A stretch of DNA of 64,000 bases from Paraburkholderia phenazinium (GTDB taxonomy: Bacteria > Pseudomonadota > Gammaproteobacteria > Burkholderiales > Burkholderiaceae). A program made the translations under genes and the position numbers. This document shows, piece by piece, positions 54,960 to 62,564 of the stretch (its first letter is position 1; every line of letters begins with the position of its first letter). Below the pieces are notes generated by a model that was not told the origin of the DNA, did not search any database, and saw only the letters and a program-made list of their open reading frames with translations. The stretch is taken from the NCBI RefSeq assembly GCF_900142845.1, contig NZ_FSRU01000002.1:2604001-2668000 (forward strand), in the 5' to 3' direction.

Positions 54960-55546
54960 CCGTTTCTCCTTGTCTGCGGCAGCGGTACGGTGACCAGCGC
55001 CACCAGATAGCGCGCCGACTCGCGAGTGGGGTTGCGAAACACAATGGGACAGTCGAGGCGCATGGTGAGGCAGTCGCCCGTTTCCAGCCGCCAGTGCACC
55101 TCGCCCACCGTCATCTCCATCACGCCTTCGATCATCCAGACCTGCTGGTGAATCTCGGCGTCACGGGCGCTCGTGTCGTAAGCGACCTGCTGGCCGGGCG
55201 GGAATCTGACCTCCACCAACTGGATAGGCGAACGTGCCGCAGGCGACAGATTGCGACGCACGTACCCGGAGGTCGGATCGGTCCATACCGGCTGCTCGGC
55301 GGCGCGCGCCATCGGCGAAGAAACGGCGGCCGGCGTGGCACTGTCTTCGAACAGCGACGCAAGCGTGACGGCCAGCGCGGTGGCGAGCTTGTCGAGCACG
55401 GTAGCCGTCGGGCTGCTCTGGCCGCGTTCGATCAGCGAAATGGTGGACCGGCTCACGCCGCTGCGTTCGGCCAGCGTGTCGAGGGAGAAGCCCTGGGCGT
55501 CGCGAAGCTCGCGCACCCGGCTGGCGATTCGGTTGTTGATGTCCAT
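54956..55546 (-). CDS. XRE-family regulator with cupin domain
   Basis: 196 aa. The helix-turn-helix (FSLDTLAERSGVSRSTISLI then ERGQSSPTATVLDKLATALA) is followed by a cupin (PGQQVAYDTSARDAEIHQQV, GDCLTMRLDCPIVFRNP). The ATG at 55546 is adjacent to a tandem pair of near-palindromic sites, which suggests direct autorepression of the two-gene operon. Confidence 0.9.
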   Translation of the reverse strand: MDINNRIASRVRELRDAQGFSLDTLAERSGVSRSTISLIERGQSSPTATVLDKLATALAVTLASLFEDSATPAAVSSPMARAAEQPVWTDPTSGYVRRNLSPAARSPIQLVEVRFPPGQQVAYDTSARDAEIHQQVWMIEGVMEMTVGEVHWRLETGDCLTMRLDCPIVFRNPTRESARYLVALVTVPLPQTRRNG

Positions 55547-55550
55547 GAAA

Positions 55551-55586
55551 TCCAGTTTACTAGAACAAAAATCCAGTAAACTAGAA
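55551..55586. promoter_or_regulatory. Tandem operator-like repeats before the XRE/cupin gene
   Basis: TCCAGTTTACTAGAA at 55551-55565 and TCCAGTAAACTAGAA at 55572-55586, direct repeats spaced 21 bp (two helical turns); each has a near-palindromic AGT-ACT centre. The first begins 4 bp upstream of the ATG, so a bound repressor would block both promoter and ribosome access. Confidence 0.7.
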
Positions 55587-55657
55587 TTTTGCCGCGACCG
55601 GGAAAGAAACCCTCGACCCGCGGCGCGCCTTCCGCGAAGCGAAATGAAGTGCCCGCG

Positions 55658-58600
55658 CTATGCCACCACCATCGCCGCCGCCCCGCCCTGCAGCAAACCC
55701 GGAATGGCGTCGCGCGGCATCGGTCTGGAAAAGAAGAAGCCCTGCATTTCGTCGCAGGCGCGCTCCTTGAGAAAATCGAGCTGCGCGGAGGTCTCCACGC
55801 CTTCGGCAATTACCTGCAATTTCAGCGAATGCGCGAGCGCGATGATCGCCGAAGTGATGGTCTCGTCGTCGCCCGAGACGCCGATATCCGACACAAACGA
55901 GCGGTCGATCTTCAGGCGGTCCACCGGGAAGCGCTTCAGGTAGCTGAGGCTCGAATAGCCGGTGCCGAAATCGTCGATGGCAAGGCCAATCCCCAGCGCG
56001 TGCAACGCGTTGAGCATCAGCACCGCTTCCTCGGCGTTGCGCATGATGGTGCTTTCGGTGAGCTCAAGTTCGAGATACTGCGGCTCGAGCCCGGTCTCCT
56101 CGAGCACCTGGGTCACCAGCTTGGCGATATCGTGCTGCTGGAACTGCCGCGCCGACAGGTTCACCGACACCCGCGCCGGCGGCAAGCCCTCATCCTGCCA
56201 GGCCTTGTTTTGCCGGCACGCCTCGCGCAGCACCCACTCGGAGAGCGGCCCGATCAACCCGCACTCCTCCGCCACCGGAATGAACGACGACGGCGGGATC
56301 AGTCCCACTTCCGGATCGCGCCAGCGCACCAGCGCCTCCATGCCGACGATCTGTCCGGTCACGATATCCACCTGGGGCTGGTAGTGCAGCAGGAACTCGT
56401 TGTCGCGCAAGGCGCGCCGCAGACGGCGTTCGAGATTCAGCCGCGCGCCGGCGCTCGCATTCATCTCCGGCTGGTAGAACTGGAAGTTGTTGCGGCCCAT
56501 GTCCTTCGCGCGGTACATCGCGAGATCGGCCTTCTTCATCAGCGTTTCGGCATCCTCGCCATCCTGTGGGAACAGGCTCGCGCCCATGCTGCAGCCCACG
56601 TACAGCTCCGTGCCGTCGAGCCACACCGGCTCCGAGATCGACGCCCTGACGCGCTCCATCCACGCAATCAGCGACTGCTCGTCGACGATATCGGTCATCA
56701 CGACCACGAACTCGTCGCCGCCATGACGCGCCACCGTGTCGCTCGCCCGCGCGCAGCGCGCGAGCCGCTCGGCGACGACGCTCAGCAAGCGGTCGCCGAC
56801 GCTGTGCCCGAGGCTGTCGTTGACGTTCTTGAAGCCGTCCAGATCCATGAACACGACCGCGACGCCCTTCTGATGGCGCTTCGCCACGATCAACGCATGC
56901 TGCAGACGGTCGCGCAGCAGATTGCGGTTCGGCAGGCGGGTGAGGCTGTCGTAGTTCGCCTGATACTCGAGCTGCTCCTGATAGCGGATCAAGTCAGTGA
57001 CGTCGTTGATGACGCCGATGTGATGCGTCGTCGCGCCATCCGGATTCGGCACCGGCGCGATGAAGAGCTGGTTCCAGAACAGCGCGCCGTCTTTACGGTA
57101 GTTGCGCAGCACCGCGCTCACTTCGCGATTGGCGGCCAGCGACTGGCGGATCAAGGCGATCCCTTCCTGATCGCGGTCGTCGCGTTGCAACAGCCGGCAG
57201 TCCTGACCGATCACCTCGGCCGCGTCGTAGCCCGTGATGCGCTTGAACGCCGGATTGACGTATTCGATCAGATTGCCGGCCGCGGTCGGCCCGGTGATCA
57301 AAATGGCGTTGACGCTCGCATCGAGCGCGCGGCTTTGCAGGCGCAGCGCGAGGTCGGCGCGCTTGCGCTCGGTGATGTCCGTATAGGAGCCGAGCACGCC
57401 GATCACCCGGCCGTCGCTATCGGTAAACGGCAGCTTGCTCGTCACGGTGGTGCGATGCACGCCGTCGATCATCAGATCGACCTCGAAGTTCATCTTCGGC
57501 ACGCCGGTGCTGACCACCTCGACGTCGTGCGCCCGGACCTCGTCGGCGAGCGCGCGCCAGGGCAGATCGTGATCGGTCTTGCCCACCACCTGCTCGGGAT
57601 AAGCCAGCCCCGCATCGCGCGCGAACGCCATGTTGCAGCCGAGATAGCGCGAGTCCTGATCCTTCCAGAAAATGCGCTGCGGGATATTGTCGATCACCGT
57701 CTCAAGCATCTGGTTCGAGCGCTGCGCCTCGGCTTCTGCGTTGATCTGCTCGGTGACGTCGTCGGCCAGCACGAACGTCGCCGGACGGCCCAGGTAGGTC
57801 AGGTAGTGGTACGAAATGTCGGCGCTGATGGTCGAGCCGTCCTTGCGCCGGTGATGCCACACGCCCGCCATGATGCGGCCCTGCATGGGGCCGCCTTCGC
57901 TGCGCGAGAGATGCGATTCGAGGCGGCCGATCTCGCCGCTCGGCCGGATCGCGCGGATCGTCATGGCGAGGAACTCGCTCTCCGAATAGCCGTATTGCTG
58001 GGTAGCGGCGGTATTGACCGCGAGAAAGCGCAGCGTTTCGCGATCGAAGATGTACATCGGCACCGGGTGGGTGTCGAACAGGCCGCGAAAGCGCTCGTCG
58101 TGGCGCCGCAAGGCCTTGGCGACCCGCAGCCGTTCGCGTGCCGCGCTCTCGCGGGCGCCGAAGGTGTAGATCAGCAGCGAACTGCCCGCCAGCATGGTGA
58201 CGATCAGCAGCAGCATGGCGCGCTGGGTCTGCCGGGTCGACTCCACCAGCGACACCTGCAGCGCGTGATTCTCCTGCTGCCGCAAGGTCGTCAGCGCGGC
58301 TTCCACCCGGCCCAGTTGCATCCCCAGCCGCGTATAGGCCGACGCCGCCCAGGCGCGCGATTCGTCGGGCGCGCTGGCCTGCGCCCGCACCAGCGCGGCC
58401 TCGATGTCATCTTGCAGACCGCGGCTCTCACGGCTCAGGTTGCCCAGCGAGGCGGCCATCGACGGCTGGTCGGCGAGCTCGGCGGCCAGTGTGCGCTCCA
58501 GTCCGGCGAGCGACGCCGTCATCGTCGAGGCGGCGTCGGCCGGCTCCGGGCGGCCCGTCGCCTCGAAGCGCCCCAGCGCCGCCAGGCCGTCGTCGAGCGT

Positions 58601-58768
58601 GGCGCGATAGGCGTCGAGATTCTGGCGGATGTCGGTCGAGCGCAGGGTACGCACGTCGGCGTCGCGCTGGCCGCGGATCTGCGTGTAGGCGACGAACGCG
58701 TTCGCGCCGACCGCCGCGGCGACGACTGCCAGATTGATCAGCAGCCGCCTCGATAGGAAAGGAGTCAT
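55658..58768 (-). CDS. Membrane-bound PAS-PAS-LOV-like-GGDEF-EAL cyclic-di-GMP protein
   Basis: 1036 aa. TM1 (10-28), a periplasmic helical sensor region (30-183) and TM2 (184-203) are followed by three PAS domains: 225-345, 350-470 and 480-600. The third has the LOV signature GQDCRLLQ with Cys524, then NYRKDGALFWNQL. GGDEF is intact at 683-687 (RHGGDEF) with the start of the domain at 604 (YDSLTRLPNRN), and EAL is intact at 811-813 (GMEALVRW) with DDFGTGYSSLSYL at 932-944. Both synthesis and breakdown of cyclic-di-GMP are therefore possible. It should tune biofilm or motility in response to periplasmic and cytoplasmic cues. It is a single-gene unit. Confidence 0.95.
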   Translation of the reverse strand: MTPFLSRRLLINLAVVAAAVGANAFVAYTQIRGQRDADVRTLRSTDIRQNLDAYRATLDDGLAALGRFEATGRPEPADAASTMTASLAGLERTLAAELADQPSMAASLGNLSRESRGLQDDIEAALVRAQASAPDESRAWAASAYTRLGMQLGRVEAALTTLRQQENHALQVSLVESTRQTQRAMLLLIVTMLAGSSLLIYTFGARESAARERLRVAKALRRHDERFRGLFDTHPVPMYIFDRETLRFLAVNTAATQQYGYSESEFLAMTIRAIRPSGEIGRLESHLSRSEGGPMQGRIMAGVWHHRRKDGSTISADISYHYLTYLGRPATFVLADDVTEQINAEAEAQRSNQMLETVIDNIPQRIFWKDQDSRYLGCNMAFARDAGLAYPEQVVGKTDHDLPWRALADEVRAHDVEVVSTGVPKMNFEVDLMIDGVHRTTVTSKLPFTDSDGRVIGVLGSYTDITERKRADLALRLQSRALDASVNAILITGPTAAGNLIEYVNPAFKRITGYDAAEVIGQDCRLLQRDDRDQEGIALIRQSLAANREVSAVLRNYRKDGALFWNQLFIAPVPNPDGATTHHIGVINDVTDLIRYQEQLEYQANYDSLTRLPNRNLLRDRLQHALIVAKRHQKGVAVVFMDLDGFKNVNDSLGHSVGDRLLSVVAERLARCARASDTVARHGGDEFVVVMTDIVDEQSLIAWMERVRASISEPVWLDGTELYVGCSMGASLFPQDGEDAETLMKKADLAMYRAKDMGRNNFQFYQPEMNASAGARLNLERRLRRALRDNEFLLHYQPQVDIVTGQIVGMEALVRWRDPEVGLIPPSSFIPVAEECGLIGPLSEWVLREACRQNKAWQDEGLPPARVSVNLSARQFQQHDIAKLVTQVLEETGLEPQYLELELTESTIMRNAEEAVLMLNALHALGIGLAIDDFGTGYSSLSYLKRFPVDRLKIDRSFVSDIGVSGDDETITSAIIALAHSLKLQVIAEGVETSAQLDFLKERACDEMQGFFFSRPMPRDAIPGLLQGGAAAMVVA

Positions 58769-58953
58769 GGGTTCCGAACGTCAGTCGTTCTGCGGGCGGG
58801 AGCGCGCTCTGGGTCGTCCGCTTTCGATGCGTCGTGTTGCACGTGCATCTTCCTGCATCCGCCCGGTCTTTGGGTCTTTTACGCGCCAACCCATGGTTAA
58901 CGGCAGCGGTCGGAACAGCTTGAGGGCCAAGGGCGAAAATAGTTGCGCCAGAT

Positions 58954-59430
58954 CTACCCGGCCAACCCGAATTCCCTCATGGCGGGCACAAAGTCGTGAT
59001 TCGCTTCCGGCTTACGCGACAGCTTGGCAAGCACATAGCGTTTGAACGGGGCGAGTTGCGACCATTGGTCCGCGCTGGGAGCGTGCAGGCCAGCGAGACG
59101 CGACTGCTGCAGCACCCCGTCCGGCACCGCATCCGCGCGACGCCACGCCGGCGCGTCTTCGGGGGTGAACCAGTCCGGTTCCACATTGGCATGGGTGCGC
59201 AGCATTTCGAACAGCGCGTGATCGAAATTCGGCTCGATGGCAGCGTCTTCCTCGACCGGAAAACGCGCCAGCAGCTTGCGGTCTTCGTGCGGCAGCATCT
59301 GCCATTGGGCCAGCGAGATGCGCAGGCCGAAGCGGTCGAGATTGAAACGTACGGCCATCGGGATATAGGTGAGATCCTCCGACGACTCGACTTCGAAGTC
59401 GAACAGGAGGGGTGCTTCGTTCAGTCCCAT
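58954..59430 (-). CDS. Nitrate reductase associated protein
   Basis: 158 aa, soluble. LLFDFEVESSEDLTYIPMAV followed by RFNLDRFGLRISLAQWQMLP, and the C-terminal QLAPFKRYVLAKLSRK, match the small family annotated as nitrate reductase associated proteins. ATG 59430 has GAGGA 7 nt upstream. It is divergent from fdhD, whose product serves formate dehydrogenase, so a role with molybdoenzymes is plausible. The biochemical function is not known. Confidence 0.82.
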   Translation of the reverse strand: MGLNEAPLLFDFEVESSEDLTYIPMAVRFNLDRFGLRISLAQWQMLPHEDRKLLARFPVEEDAAIEPNFDHALFEMLRTHANVEPDWFTPEDAPAWRRADAVPDGVLQQSRLAGLHAPSADQWSQLAPFKRYVLAKLSRKPEANHDFVPAMREFGLAG

Positions 59431-59590
59431 GACAGTGTCCTCGTCGATGCTTCTTGCTGCGCTTGAATGCCAGGCAACACGCAATGCCGGCTTGAGGTAT
59501 TTTAGAACCTTATTCGCGCGACGGCGGCCCGGCCCGGCCTGGCCTCGCTTGGGACGCACGCGCGCAGCGCAAGGTTAAAGGAGTCAGAGT

Positions 59591-60412
59591 GTGAACGAAC
59601 TGGAAACGGCCGGACAGCCGGGTACTGTCGAGCGTCAGGTGCGCCGGCATCGCGGCGCCGCGGTGGAAACCGTGACCGATCATGTCGGTCAGGAATGGCC
59701 CGTGGCGCTCGTCTTCAACGGTATTTCGCATGCGGTGATGATGTGCACCCCGCGCGATCTGGAGGCGTTCGCGGTGGGATTCGCGATTTCGGAAGGGATT
59801 GTCGAGCGCAGCAGCGACATTCAGGACATCGAGGTCGTGTTGCATGGCGGCGAATTGCCGCATGCTGAAGTGCAATTGCAGGTCGTGCAACAGGCGTTTG
59901 TCGCACTGAAGGAAAAGCGTCGGGCACTCGCCGGTCGGACCGGCTGCGGCGTGTGCGGCATCGAAAGCATCGATTTGCTGGACCTGAAACCGGAGCGCGT
60001 GCCGGATACCGGTTTTCTCGAGCGGCTCGCACCGGATGCGATCGCCCACGCCGCGCGCGCGTTGCCGGAACACCAGGCGCTGACCCGGCTGACCGGTGGC
60101 CTGCACGCGGCGGCATGGTGCGATGCGACAGGCGCGATCCGCCTCGCGTACGAGGACGTCGGCCGTCATAACGCGCTGGACAAGCTGATCGGCCAACTGG
60201 TGCTCGACCGTGCCGATACGCGCGACGGCTTCGTGTTCCTGTCGAGCCGCGCGAGCTATGAACTGGTGCGCAAGGCCGCGCGCGTCGGCGTGCCGATGCT
60301 GGCGACCATCTCGGCGCCGTCGTCGCTGGCGATTTCGATTGCGCGGCAGGCCGGCGTGCGGCTGGTGAGCTTCTGCCGCGAAGCGGGTTACGTCGACTAC
60401 GAGACGGTGTGA
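59591..60412 (+). CDS. fdhD: Formate dehydrogenase sulfur-carrier accessory protein
   Basis: 273 aa. Transfers sulfur to the molybdenum cofactor of formate dehydrogenase. The key Cys pair is in GRTGCGVCGIESI (Cys119, Cys122), and YEDVGRHNALDKLIG is the GDP-binding loop of the family. The start GTG 59591 follows AAGGAGTCAGAGT, a strong ribosome binding site. No formate dehydrogenase structural gene is in the window. Confidence 0.95.
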   Translation: MNELETAGQPGTVERQVRRHRGAAVETVTDHVGQEWPVALVFNGISHAVMMCTPRDLEAFAVGFAISEGIVERSSDIQDIEVVLHGGELPHAEVQLQVVQQAFVALKEKRRALAGRTGCGVCGIESIDLLDLKPERVPDTGFLERLAPDAIAHAARALPEHQALTRLTGGLHAAAWCDATGAIRLAYEDVGRHNALDKLIGQLVLDRADTRDGFVFLSSRASYELVRKAARVGVPMLATISAPSSLAISIARQAGVRLVSFCREAGYVDYETV

Positions 60413-60427
60413 ACCGCCCCGCCAACC

Positions 60428-61192
60428 TCAATCGAATTGCCGGAAATCCGGCTTGCGCTTCTCGAAGAACGCCTTGAACGCCTCGCGCGCTTCCGGCGCG
60501 AGCAGCATCTTGCCGAAGTGCAGCGCTTCCTCGGTCATCTGCGTTTGCAGTTCATGGTGGCTCGCACGCTTCATCAGCGACTTGGTGACGCGCAGCGACG
60601 ATGCCGGCAACGCCGCCAGTTTCGAAGCCTGCGCCAGCGCAAAGGCATCCACTTCCGCAACCGGCAGCAGGCGGTTCACGAAGCCCATCCGCTGCGCCTC
60701 ACGCGCGTCGAAAGCCTCGCCCAGCAGCAGCTTTTCAGCAGCGGCCTGATAGCCCGCCACACGCTGCAACAGCAGGCTCGACGCCGCTTCCGGGCACAGC
60801 CCAAGCTGCGAGAACGGCAGCGAGAAGGTCGCCGTGTCGGCGGCGTAGACCAGATCGCAATGCAGCAACAGCGTGGTGCCGATGCCCACCGCCGCGCCCG
60901 CCACCGACGCCACCACCGGCTTTTCCGCCGCGCTGATGGCGCGCAGGAACTGGAACACCGGCGCGTTCTCGCCCATCGGCGGGCTCTTCATGAAGTCTTC
61001 CAGATCGTTGCCGGCGCTGAAAATCCCCACGCTGCCGCGAATCAGGATGGCGCGGACCGTCGCATCGCCCTGGGCTTCGACCAGCGCATCGGCCATCGTC
61101 TGGTACATGGCGGCCGTAATCGCGTTCTTCTTGTCGGGCCGGTTGAAGGCAATCGTCAGCACGCCGTTGGCGCGCTCGACCAGAATATCCAT
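60428..61192 (-). CDS. Enoyl-CoA hydratase/isomerase
   Basis: 254 aa crotonase-fold enzyme. FNRPDKKNAITAAMYQTMAD, IRGSVGIFSAGNDLEDFMKS (oxyanion loop, Asp rather than the first catalytic Glu) and AAVGIGTTLLLHCDLVYAAD are typical. The last residues KRKPDFRQFD are the usual end. ATG 61192 has GAGGAG 6 nt upstream; ATG 61198 is the alternative. It acts in the hydration or isomerisation step of fatty-acid or aromatic breakdown. A terminator separates it from the thiolase, so it probably has its own promoter. Confidence 0.9.
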   Translation of the reverse strand: MDILVERANGVLTIAFNRPDKKNAITAAMYQTMADALVEAQGDATVRAILIRGSVGIFSAGNDLEDFMKSPPMGENAPVFQFLRAISAAEKPVVASVAGAAVGIGTTLLLHCDLVYAADTATFSLPFSQLGLCPEAASSLLLQRVAGYQAAAEKLLLGEAFDAREAQRMGFVNRLLPVAEVDAFALAQASKLAALPASSLRVTKSLMKRASHHELQTQMTEEALHFGKMLLAPEAREAFKAFFEKRKPDFRQFD

Positions 61193-61243
61193 TGTCATCT
61201 CCTCGTTGTGCTGCTCGATGCTGCGTACTTCGCTGAATGGAAA

Positions 61244-61277
61244 AACGGTTCGCAAGCCTCGCGGCCGGCGAACCGTT
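61244..61277 (-). terminator. Intrinsic terminator after the thiolase gene
   Basis: On the minus strand, AACGGTTCGC, a 14-nt loop, GCGAACCGTT, then TTT. The 10-bp perfect stem ends in five T residues (plus-strand A5 at 61241-61245 overlapping the stem). It lies 59 nt past the thiolase stop. Confidence 0.8.
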
Positions 61278-61335
61278 CTGCGCTCCTCACGGGTGTCCTT
61301 TCGGGCGTCCAGAGCGGACCACGGCGGCCACGCGC

Positions 61336-62535
61336 TTACAGACGCTCGATGATGCCCGCTGCGCCCATGCCCGTACCGACGCACATGGTGATCATGCCGT
61401 ACTTGTAGTTACGGCGACGCAGGCCGTGCACCACCGTCGATGCACGAATCGCGCCCGTCGCACCGAGCGGGTGACCCAGCGCGATCGCGCCGCCGAGCGG
61501 GTTGATCTTCGACGGATCCAGACCGAGGTCCTGAATCACCGCCAGCGACTGGGCGGCAAAAGCTTCGTTCAGTTCGATCCAGTCGAGGTCTTCCTGCTTC
61601 AGACCCGCGGCCTTCAACGCAGCCGGAATCGCTTCCTTCGGACCGATGCCCATGATTTCCGGCGGCACGCCGCGCACGGCGAAGCTGACGAAACGCGCGA
61701 GCGGCGTCAGGTTGAATTCCTTGAGCATCTTTTCCGACACGACGATCAGCGCGCCCGCGCCGTCCGAGGTCTGCGAGCTGTTGCCGGCCGTCACCGAACC
61801 CTTGTTGGCGAACACGGTACGCAGCTTGGCGAGACCTTCGAGCGACGTATCCGCGCGCGGACCTTCGTCGAGCGCGATCTCGCGCGTCTTAACCTTGACT
61901 TCGCCGGTGGCGAGATCGGGGAAGCGCTCGGTGATCGTGTAGGCGGCGATTTCGTCGTTGAACTCGCCGGCCTGCTGCGCGGCGATCGCGCGGCGGTGCG
62001 ATTCGACCGAGAACGCGTCTTGCGCTTCGCGGCTGATCTTCCAGCGCTCGGCGACCTTCTCCGCCGTCAGGCCCATGCCGTAGGCGATGCCGAAGTCTTC
62101 GCTGCGATCGAAGATGTGCGGCGACATCGACGGCTTGTTGCCCATCATCGGCACCATGCTCATCGATTCGCAGCCGCCGGCGATCATTGCGTCCGATTCG
62201 CCGACGCGAATGCGGTCGGCGGCCATCGCCAGCGCCGTCAGGCCCGACGCGCAGAAACGGTTCACCGTGACGCCGCCCACCGTATTCGGCAGACCGGCGA
62301 GCAGCGCGCCCATGCGCGCCACGTTGAGGCCCTGTTCCGCTTCCGGAATCGCGCAGCCGATGATGGCGTCTTCGATCACCTTGGTGTCGAGACCCGGCAC
62401 TTGCGCCACGGCCGACTTGATCGCGTGCACCAGCAGTTCGTCGGGGCGCGTGTTCTTGAACATGCCGCGCGGCGCCTTGCCGATCGGCGTGCGGCTCGCG
62501 GCGACGATGTATGCGTCTTGCAATTGCTTTGTCAT
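61336..62535 (-). CDS. Acetyl-CoA C-acyltransferase (thiolase)
   Basis: 399 aa. Thiolytic cleavage of 3-ketoacyl-CoA. VNRFCASGLTALAMAADRIR carries the nucleophilic Cys, GHPLGATGAIRASTVVHGLR the catalytic His, and CVGTGMGAAGIIE the second Cys near the C terminus. It follows the multifunctional FadB-like gene by 29 nt, as in fatty-acid beta-oxidation operons. FadA-like in role; the exact chain-length preference is unknown. Confidence 0.95.
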   Translation of the reverse strand: MTKQLQDAYIVAASRTPIGKAPRGMFKNTRPDELLVHAIKSAVAQVPGLDTKVIEDAIIGCAIPEAEQGLNVARMGALLAGLPNTVGGVTVNRFCASGLTALAMAADRIRVGESDAMIAGGCESMSMVPMMGNKPSMSPHIFDRSEDFGIAYGMGLTAEKVAERWKISREAQDAFSVESHRRAIAAQQAGEFNDEIAAYTITERFPDLATGEVKVKTREIALDEGPRADTSLEGLAKLRTVFANKGSVTAGNSSQTSDGAGALIVVSEKMLKEFNLTPLARFVSFAVRGVPPEIMGIGPKEAIPAALKAAGLKQEDLDWIELNEAFAAQSLAVIQDLGLDPSKINPLGGAIALGHPLGATGAIRASTVVHGLRRRNYKYGMITMCVGTGMGAAGIIERL

Positions 62536-62564
62536 TTGAGGCTCCTCAATTTGCTCGTCGCGCG

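Noticed and set aside
55589..58756. A 1055-codon plus-strand frame opposite the GGDEF-EAL gene
   Set aside because: Antisense shadow; the real gene on the minus strand has intact domains throughout.
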